From Eupeodes corollae (lineage: Eukaryota; Arthropoda; Insecta; Diptera; Syrphidae): a stretch of 64,000 nucleotides of DNA. A program made the translations under genes and the position numbers. The notes under the pieces were generated by a model, which was given only the letters and a program-made list of their open reading frames with translations, searched no databases and was not told the DNA's origin. Of the stretch, positions 34,770 through 47,033 are shown in pieces; the first letter of the stretch is position 1; every line of letters starts with the position of its first letter. The stretch covers positions 9,424,001 through 9,488,000 of the forward strand of contig NC_079148.1 in assembly GCF_945859685.1 (NCBI RefSeq), given 5' to 3'.

Positions 34770-35510
34770 AAAGTTATGGCAACTCTAGAAGTCAGAGATT
34801 TGACAGCTGACATTTAAGGTTTAAGTAGAAGTGGATTTCCTTGGAATGGGTTCACATCTGGCTAGTTTTTGTTTCTATGATCTTGGTGATTTTTTATTGT
34901 TAAAAAACAGAAGCTCCTAGACCATGTTCACATTTGGTTAATTTTATATTTCTATGATGTTGTGCATTTTAATATTCCCAGAATAACCAAATGTAAAGTT
35001 CTGGCAACTCTGAAAGAAAGCCAATTGACAGCTGACAGTTCTAGAAATAGTTAAAACGGATTGTCCAAAACCATGTTCACATTTGGTCAATTGAATATTT
35101 ATTATGATCTCGGAAATTTTCTTATTTTCAGAATAAACAAACGTAAATTGCAAGCAACTCTGAAAGAAAGCCATTTGACAGCTGACAGTTTAGGTCAAGT
35201 AAAAGTGGATTTCCTTAGACTGGGTTCACATCTGGCAGTGTATATTCCGATGATCTTCAAGATTTTCCTGTTCTCACAATAAAACAAAAGTAAAGTTCTG
35301 GCAACTCTGAAAGAAACCAATTTGACAACTGACAGTTCTGGGGTTATAAAAAGCGTAGTGCCATAGACTGTGTTTATATATGAAAATATATTCTAATATA
35401 TCGGAGATTTGTGTATTATCAGAATAAACAAAAGTAAAGTTCTGAAACTCTGACAGCTGACAGTTTAGTACTAAATTCACATATGGCTAGTTTATATTTC
35501 TTTGTTCTCG
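34770..35510. repeat. About 147-bp tandem repeat, four to five copies
   Basis: The marker GAATAAACAAA (variants) occurs at 34981, 35131, 35278 and 35422, spacing 144-150 bp. Each is followed by TAAAGTTCTGGCAACTCTGA and a TTGACAGCTGACAG box. A more diverged first copy starts near 34765. Minus-strand open frames of 68-76 codons repeat the same words and come from the repeat. Non-coding. Confidence 0.85.
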
Positions 35511-35999
35511 GAGAGTCTTGCAATCTCCGAAATATTGCGGAATATATTATTGAGTTTTGTAGACTTGTTAGCGAAGGACTTAAACAAAATGTTCATAAAA
35601 ATGTCTCGTTTTTGCTGTCAAAACTGTGAGTATAGAGAATCTTTTTAAGATTCAATTTAAAAAAAAACAGAAAAGAAATACTGACTTAGAAAATTCTCAA
35701 AAAGTTCAAACAAAGTAAATATAAACCAGCCAAATTTGAATCTTTAAGGAAGCTCATTTTGTCGTCTTATCTAAAAAATTATAGGACGTCAAAATTTGTT
35801 GCAAATAATGTGAACACCGAGAACAAAAGGGACCAACATATTATAAAATAAATTTTCAAGACGTTAATATGTTTATTTTTAAATTGATTTTCAAAGTATT
35901 AACTTCCCATTAATTGGAAGTCTGATTTGTCAAATTGAAAATTTTGAAATTTTTCATCGCTTCAAGGGCCCTAAAGTCGAAATAAAAGATTTTTAGAAA
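35511..35999. other. Unassigned AT-rich DNA
   Basis: I see no gene or clear repeat here. Confidence 0.6.
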
Positions 36000-37060
36000 G
36001 ATGCCTGTGCGTGCGTGTGTACGTACGTTCGTGACGTTTTTTTCATTGTCCATAGCTCAAGAACCAGAAGAGATATCGACTTCAAATAAATTTTGTTATA
36101 CAGATAAAAAGGTAGAAAGATGCAGAAAGGGTTCTCTACCAGTTTAAAAAAAAGGTGAACATTTTTTTTAACCCTAAATATCTTACGAACCAAAAACGTT
36201 AAAAACTGGAATTAAATTGTATGATTTTATCTCCAAAACAATTTGGTACAACGAAAAATAACGTTTTTAACATCTGCTAAAATTTTGAGAAAAATCGAAT
36301 TGACTGTTTTTTTTACAAAAAATAGAAACTGAAAAGAAAATTTAACAAAAGTTGGTAAAAATTGATTTTCAACTCAAATATCTTTTCAAAAACTTAAGAT
36401 TTTGACTTCCGACTAATTTTAACTTATAAAAAATATTGTTTTTTAAATTCTAAAATTTTTTTAGAAAAATCGAATTGACAGTTTTTTTTACAAAAAATAA
36501 AAACCTAAACAAAAAAATGAATAAAAGTTTATAAAAACTGTTTTTCGACTCAAATATCTTTTTAAAACTTTGAGATAGTGGCTTTAAACATCTTTTATCT
36601 TTTAGAAAATATTGTTGTCAACATTCAGTAAAATTTTGAGAAAATTCGAATTGACAGTTTTTTGCCAAAACATAAAAACCTAAAAAAAAAACAATACTAA
36701 AACTTATTAAATATTTACTTTCGACTCAAATAGCTTTTCAAAAACTAAAAATTTTGTCTTCAAACTTTTTTATTTTACAGAAAATATTGTTTTCGATATT
36801 CATTATTTTTTTTTATAAAAATCCAACAGTCAAAATAATTTCATTCATCCAATTAGTAAAAATCTAAGAAATTGGTAAAAAAAAATGTTCGACTAAAAAT
36901 CTATTTAACAAAACTAGTTTGTCAAACTAAACTATTTCTTTATATGAACCATATTGTTGTAATTTTAAAATTTTGTAAGAATAATTCAACTAACAACTTT
37001 TTTAATAAATACCGAAAACCTAAAAACTTTTTAAGCAAGACAAATCGACAGACAAGATAG
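36000..37060. repeat. About 176-bp satellite-like tandem repeat with GT/ACGT head
   Basis: After an alternating purine-pyrimidine tract (GTGCGTGCGTGTGTACGTAC, 36006-36025), a unit with AAATATCTT and AAAATCGAATTGACAGTTTT is repeated. AAATATC-type markers fall at 36175, 36376, 36552, 36728 and about 36897. AAAATCGAA-type markers fall at 36291, 36466 and 36641, a period of 175-176 bp. Divergence increases to the right. Non-coding. Confidence 0.85.
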
Positions 37061-38882
37061 GAAGTTATCAGTGTGGGTCGCATTCCAGCCTCTTTTTTAG
37101 TTTTGAAATTGAAGTTTTTAAAACGTTTTTGTTTACAGAAAGTGTTTAACGATGCTCAATAAAATTCCAAAACTCAAGCTCAGTCCTAGTTTAGTTACTC
37201 AAAAAACATCATTTACCGAAATCAATCATCAGTGAGCGAAAGTAGTAGAATGATGAAGTCCCATCTGTCACCTACCGTGAGCTGTTGTCACTTGTCATGT
37301 CGTTTTTTTCTCCTTTTTCCTTCTGTCTTATATTATTGTCATATTCTCTCCTCCTTCTTTCATACATATATCGTGTAACTTTTACAGCTGCTAAATCATA
37401 CAACAATAGCTATTTGGTCACCCTTCACTTACGCTCCCTAATTGGACCTCTGACTAACGTCACAAATATAAATTATTCAACTTTATTGAAACATTTAAAT
37501 GGTTATTTCAAATTATGTGATTCAAGCTTTGATTTAAAAAAAAGAACTCACACAAATCGTTTTATTTGCAACCTTCAGTGTATAAATTATGCAAAAATAA
37601 ATAAAAATCCCATTGTTAAACTTTCGACTTCTTCAGTTTGTAACTTTCTGTCTCAGTTTTATGGTACTCATAAATTAACAAACAAAACAAAAATTACATA
37701 TATTAAAAACTTCCGTCGAAAATGAGTCACTTGAACTGCATTAATTAATTGAAAGCGAAAGCAGTTAAAGTGAATTTTTCGCCTCCATTCACTGCAGTTT
37801 TTCAAAAAATAAAAAGAATAAAAAGCAAACATTTAAGTGCACTCTTTAACTTTACAATAAACTACTTTATCATCGGATCTGGAAAATTATCATCGCCATT
37901 TCAATAATATTATCGTCAACGTTGCTGCTGAAATAAAGGAAATATACGCCAATGTGGGATAAGGCAGTGTGTATTAATAATGACATGTATGAATGTATAT
38001 CTTCGAAACTTCGTTCCGCTTTGTGGTAATGAACCGCAGAATCAAATTAATTATAGCACAGCCATATCAACGTCATTCTTGTGAAGAGTTGAGATCTCAT
38101 ATATTATAATATTATAGCGACTGTGGTTTGGTCTTGTTTTATTCTTCTTCCCACAACTATCACCATCATCATCATTATCAGCATCATAAAAGCATTTTAA
38201 TCATCTACTTTACTTTATTATAGGAACGTACATATTTTATATAAATTCACCTACTTTTATATCTATAAAGTCATATTTTATAGGAAGAGATGACACTTTA
38301 GTTTTATTTCTGTCTCCTTTTTATCTGTATCATCATAACGGATAAAATAAAAGAATGTCATTAAAATCTGACAGACAGAGACGATAATTCATTTATGTCA
38401 AATACAAAAATATCGAAGTCACACGGAAGTCATTTGCGAAAAAAAGAACACAAATAAGAATCTGCCATCGAGATACTTCAGATATAAAATCGATTGTATT
38501 TTTTTGTTTTTATTCTGTGTTCCAATTGATTCGCTATAATTTTTGTTTGTTATTATTTTTAAATCAAGGACAATGAGATGAGTGTTTTTTTTGTGTTTGT
38601 ATTCTTAAAAATAAAAAAATTAAAAACAAGTTTTTAGGTGAACGTACTAAAGTAACCGTTAACTGCAAGGCTGTTGAGACGAGGTTTTATCGTTAAATTA
38701 TTCATATTCTTCTTAATTTAAATTATATAATAAGTGAATGGAAATAAACAAGTTCATTTATAGTAAAAACCTCTTAATAGTTCTATAAATGAACCTGTCA
38801 AAAAGTGTCTAATACCACTTAGGTTCATTGAAGTGTCAATCAGGTTGTTTAAGTTTTGAAAATGTTTATCTGGATCAATTAT
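37061..38882. other. Unassigned AT-rich DNA with one longer open frame
   Basis: The plus-strand frame 37285-37725 (146 codons) begins with a very hydrophobic segment like a signal anchor, then AT-rich codons (K, N, T, Y). No domain is visible, and the composition matches the surrounding non-coding DNA, so I treat it as chance. A CAT microsatellite lies at 38162-38190. Confidence 0.5.
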
Positions 38883-39300
38883 GTGCAGGGTTTTTCAACA
38901 AGAGTTTTATGTTAAAAAGGATATCAGCAAATTGTTAAGGCTGCGATTACACCTTATCCTATTTATGAAATTTTCAGTGACCAATTTGAAAATTTGAGGC
39001 TGTATGACCTCAATAAGTTCACGAATTCCATCTTTTAGGTCATTTAATTATTGTGGAACATTGGCATAAGCTTGATATTGTACGTGGCTCTAAAAAAAAG
39101 TCGGCCAATTTTGGTCAATTCTTTGAGACATGACGATGTAAGAAATCTTATTGTTTCGTTGCTTTTGTGACACGTAGCGCCATCTTGTTTAAAATAAACA
39201 TTGTCCACGTCAATATATTCCAGTAATTTGGTAACACAATTAAATGACACGTTAAGAATGAAAAAGATTGTATCCAACCCCATTTCAAGCACCTAATCTA
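38883..39300 (-). pseudogene. Tc1/mariner-type transposase C-terminal fragment
   Basis: The minus strand shows VYFKQDGATCHKSNETIRFL, the second catalytic-aspartate region (FQQDGATCH-type) of IS630-Tc1-mariner transposases. Then, after a frameshift, come LNDLKDGIRELI and IQPQIFKLVTENFINRI, the usual C-terminal text. The N-terminal half, including DNA binding and the first aspartate, is gone. A CAGGGTTTTTCAACAAGAG word at 38887 may be the old terminal repeat. Inactive. Confidence 0.8.
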
Positions 39301-39388
39301 CTTATATACGAAACATTGTTGGGAATCGACGGGCTCGAGTTCTTGTGTCTGAACTAAATTATAAGATCTTCATGGTTTCGGCTTCGTC

Positions 39389-39699
39389 TGCGTTACGGTG
39401 GGCCTGTTTCGATGTTGCTTTGAATGACATTTCTATTATTTCATCCCTCCAAAGAGCGAATATTTTGTTTGTTGACATTTTTTTCAGCTGTTGAGCTGTC
39501 AGAAAAAGCAAATGTTCAGATAATTGAACTAGAGCTTCCGTTTGGAGTCACATTACGTTACATTGCGTTCCTTTCCTTACGATTGTCAAACGAAACGTAA
39601 GGTCGAAGCTCCATTGTGATATCATGCATTGAATTCCAATGGCTGAACACGTAAACGTCAGGTGAAGCCGAAAGCTGAAATGTGTTTGTGATTCAGCCA
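39389..39699 (-). mobile_element. Harbinger-like MITE, copy 3 (inverted, truncated)
   Basis: The same element as at 32588 and 32981, in opposite orientation. GTTACGGTGGGCCTG at 39393 and TTTCATCCCTCCAAAGAGCG near 39439 match the complement of copies 1-2. The end GTGTTTGTGATTCAGCCA (to 39699) is intact and followed by TTA. The other TIR is missing, so the copy is truncated near 39389. It lies next to the mariner relic. Confidence 0.8.
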
Positions 39700-39702
39700 T
39701 TA

Positions 39703-40452
39703 AAGAGTCCCATACATAGAATCCCTCATATGCGATGCGGCAACAGATCCGTTGACATTGCATACACGGAAAGGATTGAAATGACGTTACGTTCTTTTGT
39801 CAGCTTAATTGAAATTACTTCAAGTTACTAGATCTGTTCAATTCCTTGAACTTAGTGCGAACTGAGAAATTTTAGAGGCTATCAAAGAACTGATAAAAGC
39901 CTTACTTTGTAATTTGTTTGCGTTTGCTAGATTAAGAAAAAATACTGACAAATTTTTGGAATTGGTATCATAAAACTGTCAAAATAATTTACAAAATGTA
40001 GAAATAGTGAGCAAGTTCATTTTAATTCGAGAGATAAAACCTTCTCTTGTGTTCAAATTTAAAATACTTTCTTCGATTAGAAGGAAAAAAAGGAAGCGAC
40101 TAAACTAGAGTGAACGAACCTCATCAGAACGAGTTCAGAGCATAGCGATGCGAGCTGTCAGTTGTTTACGTTGCCGCAACGGATTCTATGTAAAGTATAA
40201 TTTGTGTTTCTTTGGCATTCTATAAATAGTATAGTAGAAAATTCCCAAGAAAACGTATCGGTAGTAGCCAGATTTTTTGTATTTAAAAATTGGTACAACT
40301 AAAAGTAGACATGTCAGAATAATAAAAAAAAAATTAACTTCAGCTAGAAAAAAAAAAACTAAATAAAACTAATAAATTGGACAATTTTCAAGAAGAAATG
40401 TTAAGAAAACATCTGGAAATTAAGATTCTATAAAAAAAGTTCATTTAACAAT
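39703..40452. other. Unassigned AT-rich DNA
   Basis: No gene or clear repeat seen. Confidence 0.6.
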
Positions 40453-41228
40453 TGCTTCAAAGAGGGAGTTTGTTCGTAGAGTACAAAATTAACATGTGGT
40501 GTTGAAGCGAGCTTGAAACTCGCATATATTCTTTATATACCTGCATTGAGTTGAAATGAGCTTAATTCAAATCGATTTCCTGTGTGGAATAGTTGATCTT
40601 ACAGATAATGCATTATGGTCTGTTTATTTGCATGTTTGTGTACAAAAAATCTAGATTTGTTTTAATCAAATTAGGAAAAACTTTTTAGACTATTTAGTTC
40701 TTCATTGTTTAGCACAATTCAAATTATCTCACTTGCACTTCATAAGAAACAACATTTGCATTTTAGAAAGTGCTGCCAAACTTAATGATTTTTAAATCTT
40801 CTTGTGCGGTGGAAACAAAAAAAGATTTATTTAATAAAAACCGAGATAAACCTTCGGTGGAAACATAGCAAAACTTAATAATAGTTTTTATTGTTTTCTC
40901 TTGAAAAATAAGCCCAGTTAGTCCATTTCCTTAACAAAACTAAATAATTTCAACAGTAATAGATTGATTTTTTTCCCCAATGGAAAACACCTACAAAATT
41001 CCAAATGCACAACTACTCAACAAACACAGCAATATCAATCTTACCAACATTTGAGAACGAAATCACATAAGATCCATTCGAGACTCGTATAAATGTCAAA
41101 AACAAATCCGTAGTAAAATTCTACTTTAACTTTTATCGGTAGTATTTATACTGCGGATATTGTTTTTGTTATTCGTGAAAAATCTTACTATATTATTGAT
41201 AGATTTTACAATAAAACACGGGTAATGC
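40453..41228 (+). repeat. Long inverted repeat, left arm
   Basis: About 775 bp that recurs in inverted orientation at 54563-55352. Shared landmarks are GGTGTTGAAGCGAG near the outer end, ATAATGCATTATGGTCTGTT, CACTTCATAAGAAACAACAT, CTTCTTGTGCGGTGGAAAC, and ACACGGGTAAT at the inner end. The arms differ by substitutions and small indels. The family does not encode a recognisable protein. It may be a MITE or retroelement piece present twice, or arms of one larger element. Confidence 0.85.
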
Positions 41229-44126
41229 CTGATACCAAAGATCGATAAAGAATCTATAGACCTAGGTTTTTGTTGCTCTCGAGCTGCGGCAGCGCACAGA
41301 GGTTTGATTTTTGACATCACTTACACTTGTGCGAACAGCACTAAACTTTGTTACCAGTTTCAACATTTTCGAATGTCCTAAAAGTACTTTTTATCTGCAG
41401 GATGTGACTCCAAAACTACCCATTTTAATGCTTTCTTAAAGTAATCAAATAGCTTCTGCTTGTCAAATGTCAAAAGATGACAGCATTGATAGTGACAGCT
41501 GTACAAATAGCTATAGGTATTCAAAAGTTTAGTATAATAGTAAAATTTCATGATTATTTTGCAAAAAGTTTTTCCTGAAGAATGAAGTCAGTGTGACACG
41601 TCCGGCAGAGTGAAAAAACTTCCTGTACGTTATTTGGAATTTTTCTTTGTTAAATGTGAGCATAGCAAGGAACTGTCAAAAAAACTGTGTTTGTTTCTAT
41701 AAGCTCAGATTTTGTTTTATGATTCGAACCAAAAATTGAAAATGTATTTCGAATTAATCTCTGGTAACTTCAGGTAAACAAAATATTATGATTTGTGTGT
41801 GTTTACTTTTGAAAGATAAACAAATAAGATTGCAAGTACGTGTGTGTGCACCCTTAAATTTATTTGTGTGTACTGTAAGACGTCAAGGCGTTGTGGCTTC
41901 GCAATCCGGACTTTAAAAGACACAAATGTGCACCGGGGCTTAAGATCTTCTAAATTAGAAAGAGCAAGCAACAAAAAGAAATAGCCAAAAACACCAGTGC
42001 CATCTTCGTAAGATTATAAATCAAATCTTAAAACTAAGCCACAGATTATGAACGTAATTTAAAAAAACTAAATTAATAAAATGACAAAGGATGACCCAAA
42101 ATACGTCAAAATGGGTACCTAAGTCCAAAATAACAAATTACCCTCAAATAAAATCATAGTTACAACCTCTGACAATATTTTTACTTTTTTTTAATTCTAA
42201 GACGACTATAACTGAGTTATTACAGAAAAAGAAAAGAAGGAAAACTCATCCCCACATTAACCAACCTTGTTGGTGGTGACGTAGTTCGGTTGGTTGGTTG
42301 GTTGGTGGCGGCAACGGTAACGACAACGGTAACGACAACGGCGACGACGATACCGACACCGACAACGTATAAAGAAGGAATCTGGAAAATTTAATGAGAT
42401 TTTTATGCATTCACATAACGAAAAAAAAATAATACAAATGCGAATGCCACATTATGCGCTCTAAATAGACCTGAATACCTTCTCTACAACCCCCCGTTTT
42501 ATCATGCTGTCTTAGGCGCCAACTTTCTACAGCAACTCGTCGTCGCCATGAACGCCATACATAGAGAGAGGGAGAGAGTGAGATAGAAAGAGAACCCTTA
42601 ACATAAACCAAAGCCAACCCCTTCCACTGGGTGGCGCGGCTGGCGGTAGATGGTGCTGCTGCTGCTTGTGGTGCTGCTGTGTCCTGGGTCAAAGTCAGTT
42701 CATTTAAAATACCATAAAACTTGCCTTGATTCTATTGATTTATGTGGGGCAGGAGAAAAAAAACCCAATCCTTCTTTCTCCGTCTCCTCCGTGATGGGAT
42801 GTTGTTGTTTTTGTTGTATACTTTTATTATTACGCTTTGCATTTACTCCCACACTTGGTGTTCTTCTTGACTCGGGCTTTGTTTCATCTAAAACCACCCC
42901 TATAATAATTATTGATGCCGCAGCAGCAAGATTAAGGGTGGTGTGATGGTGGACTGAGTTGGCAGATGGCACTAGCGGTAGCAGTAGCAGTATCGTGAAT
43001 CGTGCTCGTGACGAATGACGATGATGTTGGTTGTTAGTGGCGTTGTCGTCGTCGCTCGTTGGTGGCGCAACGGTGGTGGTGGCGTTGGCAGTGGGTAACT
43101 TTGTGTATATGATGATGGTCTATTCTTAAAATCATGTAGAGGCGAGGGTTCTTTTTTTACACATAGAGCCTAGCATCAGCTGCTTTGGCATTGCCGCCGC
43201 GCCGCCAACATTGCATTTCTTTGTATACTTATACCTCCTCATAGTCGTATGGATATAGAAGCCGCACTTAATATTTTACCTGCTTTTCAAGTCTTCTCTG
43301 AATGGATTGTGTAAATAGAAATCGCGTTAAGAGTGTTTTTGCTCCTACTGTAAGTTATGATGATGAAAGAGCTTGGATGACGATGATGTCGGCAATGAAG
43401 ATGATGGTAGCAGTGCGGTGGCGGATGCGGATATGATTTTGAAGAATAAGGCATAACAGAACTCTTCTCTTGTTCAAGGAGATGAGGGATCAAGTCGGGT
43501 TCCTATGTACGAACCGAACGAGGTATGAAGTATTGTTTGCCAATGGAATTTTTATTATAAATTCCTATAGGGTAGCAAAGAGGGTAACACGCAGTTCTAT
43601 ATATATCATCTATACTTATCCTTTATGAAACGAAACACAAAATTGGGTAGAAAAGTATGTAGAGTATAGGTATTAGATAAGTTACCTATACCTACTGGTT
43701 AATGTGAGCACATATTGTTTTAAGGGTCCTTTTTTCAGCAAAAAAATGTAGAAACAGAAAGGTTCAAAATGATAAAGTATGCCAAGTAGATTTTCAAACA
43801 AACCATCAGCTACTCGAAGATGTTTTTTTTCTTAAACTTATACTTTGTAGGATTAAGGTATAAATATTCTCCTACACACTTTGGTTCTTCTATAATAGCT
43901 ATAGATATAGATGATACCTATTTGATGAAGTAAAAAAGTAACATTGAATAGGTTTTAAGTCGAAGGTGCCTTTAGGGAGAAGTCCTTTGATATAATTTAT
44001 AGAAAGATAACTCAGTAAAACAATATGTAACTGTCACATAATTTATATTTTATAAACTTCAAAATTTGACGTTTGATCATAATCGTTTAAGAGACAGTTT
44101 GTTTACAGTGGGTTAGCTTTAATCTA
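41229..44126. other. Unassigned DNA between left arm and CACTA-like transposon
   Basis: No convincing gene. 42285-42370 is a simple-sequence stretch (GGTT repeats, then AACGGTAACGAC-like units). 42640-43480 is rich in GGT, GCT, GAT and CAG triplets, giving overlapping open frames on both strands (for example 42650-42946 plus and 42700-42972 minus) of low-complexity content. Confidence 0.55.
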
Positions 44127-44201
44127 CACTCAGAGAAAAAATCCTATAGACTGCTCAATGGGACGCCCATTGATGGAAAATATCGTTTTTTACTATGAAA
44201 T
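44127..44201 (+). repeat. Left terminal inverted repeat of the CACTA-like element
   Basis: The first 18 bases CACTCAGAGAAAAAATCC are perfect. The next 55 or so match the right end imperfectly, sharing AATGGGA, CCATTGATGGAA-like text and GTTTTTTACTAT. AATGGG and CCCATT inside it form a small hairpin. Confidence 0.9.
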
Positions 44202-44820
44202 CTAATGAATTTAATGGTTTTAGAACTATTGTTTCAATAGTTTTGAAACTATTAACAATAATGGGGCCCATATTATGAATTTAATTGGAAATACCTTTGT
44301 TTTAATAGTTTTTTACTATTAATATCTAATAACGCGTACCATTATGTTAATAGTTCATTACTATACAACTTCAATAGTATCCATACTTTTATAAACCTAC
44401 ACTTTTAATAATGCGGACCATAGCTATCAATAGTATTTACTATTACTTTTAAAGTATCGTCTTATTAAATGAAACCGAATTTCGAAATATTTATTGGTTA
44501 ATAGTGGAACCCATTAAAACACAAGAGTTAATAAGATTTAGCATATTGAAGCTAATAGTATGTACTATAATTTTGATAGTATCGTCTGATAAAATGAAAC
44601 CGAATTTCGAAATATTTATCGGTTAATAGTGGAACCCATTAAAACACAAGAGTTAATAAGATTTAGCATATTGAAGCTAATAGTATGTACTATAATTTTG
44701 ATAGTATCGTCTGATAAAATGAAACCGGATTTCGAAATATTTATTGGTTAATAGTGGAACTCATTTAAAATACGATTCAATGAGATTTGTTATATAAAAT
44801 GTAATGCTATGTACCTACTA
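44202..44820. repeat. Left subterminal repeats (ACTATT/AATAGT and a 125-bp triplet)
   Basis: AATAGT, ACTATT and near variants occur many times in both orientations. From about 44455 a 125-bp unit is repeated about three times: GAAACCGAATTTCGAAATAT starts at 44471, 44596 and 44721 (the last with one change). Copies two and three are almost identical, so expansion was recent. In plant CACTA elements such subterminal motifs bind the TNPA-type protein. That role here is inference. Confidence 0.88.
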
Positions 44821-46067
44821 TAGTTTGAAGAGTATTGGCTTGATAATATAATTTGATTTTAAGTATAGATTTTGAAAGATATTTCATTAGCAAAGTATAA
44901 AATTATTATACTATTTCAATTCTTTTTCGATTAGGTACATTAAATCAGAAGAAGTGTACTTATCTTCCCATGGTATATAAAATAAATACGTGACATAAAC
45001 TCTTTCGCACCAAAAAATCTTTGAAATAAAACAAAATTAAAGTTGCTTTTTACTTTCGAAAGCGTAAAAAACTTAATTTTAACATAAACTACATCAACAT
45101 TTTCAGAATATTTGTCACAATTTTTGAGGCTTTATTTTATATTTATAAGGTTTAGTTGAAATTTCAGAATTTGTAATTTACGTCAAAAACGGAAACCCCT
45201 TAATTTTTATCCAAACAAACTATTTCTTCATGAATGTTCAATATGAAATTACACAAATATATTAGTACGGACACATGGAGAAATATTTCAATGTTGTTAG
45301 TTCTACGCCCAAAATACTTATTGACCCTGAAATATTTCTTGGAATCAAAATGATTGATATATTTTAAGTTATTTTGATTCTGACAACAAACAAGATTCGT
45401 ATAACTTGTTTATTATTTAAAAAAATATTTAAAACCTACAATGATATTTTGTTTTTAAAATAGTTATTATTGCTAAAACAATATACATATATTTCTTCCA
45501 AAAACAAGCCTTACCATAAACATACAAATTGGCTTGCATATTTTACCTTTTGATATCTTTCAAGTTATTCAAAATTAATTTTAAAGTTACTGTGTAAAGT
45601 TAAGTGATAATATAAATCGCAATATGTTCTATTAAGGTAAGTAAGATTTCATGCAATTTAATATAAAATAACTAATATGGATAAGGTATCTTACGATAAT
45701 TTTATTTATAACTAAGCTATCTTTTATTTTGTATCGCATAACACAGTTTCAATTTTATTAAACATTAACCTAATATTCAATATTCTGTTAAAATACACAA
45801 AGTTAAAGAATATACCGGATAATGAATGCATTACCAAATAATAATATATTAGTTAAAGCAAAAGTAGTTTTAATATCAAGCCGTTTTTTCTTTTAATTTT
45901 GTCAGAGATTGGTGGTTTTATTGCTTTTAGAAATGCAATTTACGAAACTCTTAATAAAAACAAAAGATCCAAACATTTAGGCATTTTTTTGCACAAACGG
46001 CAAACTTTTTTCAGAAATACCACGTGTTCATTTAATTCAGTGAAACATCCGTTAGTTTAACACATTT
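44821..46067. other. Internal non-coding region of the CACTA-like element
   Basis: 1.2 kb of very AT-rich DNA between the left subterminal repeats and the internal 415-bp repeats. No open frame or motif of note. Confidence 0.6.
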
Positions 46068-46990
46068 CCGTTAAGTTTTTATAGTATTCACCCCATTGTC
46101 TAAGAAAATATAATAGTAGATCCCATTAAGTGAGCATATTTTTAGGGCTCCTAATAGTAGCGCCCCATTAATTTAACAGTTTTTCCCATCGTTTTAATAG
46201 TATATCCCATTAAGATTCTGATATTATGCTTTGGATTGGTAAAAACTTTGCCATTTGTTTCGCTACAGTCCTCGGGCCCAGTCGCTTGTGAATAAAAATG
46301 TTTGCATTTATTTAACTAAGCTTCAAGTGTAAAGTTAAAAATATTGTTTAATTTAGAAGCCTTTTTAAATCCGGTATGTTTAAATAAATTGTTTGGTAAT
46401 AATTCATATCAGATTGGGTTTCGGTGATCATTTTTTAATTCCCTGAAGTAATATAAAAACAAAAACAATCAAAATTGCTTTCAAGTCCCGTTAAGTTTTT
46501 ATAGTATTCACACCATTATCTTGGGATTATAATAGTAGATCCCATTAAGTGAGCATGTTTTTCGGGCTGCCAATAGTAGCGCCCCATTAATTTGATAGTT
46601 TTTCCCATTGTTTTTATAGTATATCCCATTAACATTCTGAAATCACGCTTTTGATTGGCAAAAACTTTGCCATTCCATTTGTTTCGCTACAGTCCTCGGG
46701 CACAGTCGCCAGTGAATAAAAATCTTTGCAAGTTTCATAAAAGAGTAAATTTAAAAAAAGATATAATTTAGAAGCCTTTCTAAATCCGGTATGTTTAAAA
46801 CAATTGTTTTGGACTAATTCATAGTAGATTAGTTTCCTGTGATCATTTTTCAATTCCCTGAAATAATATAAAACAAACACAATCAAAATTGCTTTCAAGT
46901 CCCGTTAAGTTTTTATAGTATTCACCCCATTGTCTCAAGATTATAATATAAAAGTGAGTATATTTTTCAGGCTGCTACCATTTCCTATTA
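46068..46990. repeat. Internal 415-bp direct repeat upstream of the first gene, 2.2 copies
   Basis: CCGTTAAGTTTTTATAGTAT starts at 46068, 46488 and 46902 (period 420 and 414 bp). The first two copies are full length and share ATCCCATTAAGTGAGCAT, GTAGCGCCCCATTAATTT and GTTTCGCTACAGTCCTCGGG. The third is cut off after about 80 bp. It carries the same AATAGT/CCCATT vocabulary as the ends and stops about 45 bp before the first gene, so it may be part of its promoter. The minus-strand frame at 46629-46898 reads through the repeat and is not a gene. Confidence 0.85.
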
Positions 46991-47033
46991 AAGTGAGTGT
47001 TAATTGCTATTTTGATATTGATATGTAGTTGCC

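Noticed and set aside
36003..36032. GT/ACGT tract as a promoter or Z-DNA regulatory site
   Set aside because: The sequence alone does not show regulation. I kept it only as the head of the 176-bp repeat.
37285..37725. Plus-strand open frame of 146 codons with a hydrophobic start
   Set aside because: Composition follows the AT-rich background and there is no domain, splice support or conserved motif.
42411..43493. Several open frames with repeated histidine, valine or alanine
   Set aside because: They come from triplet-repeat DNA (GGT, GCT, GAT) and occur on both strands at once.
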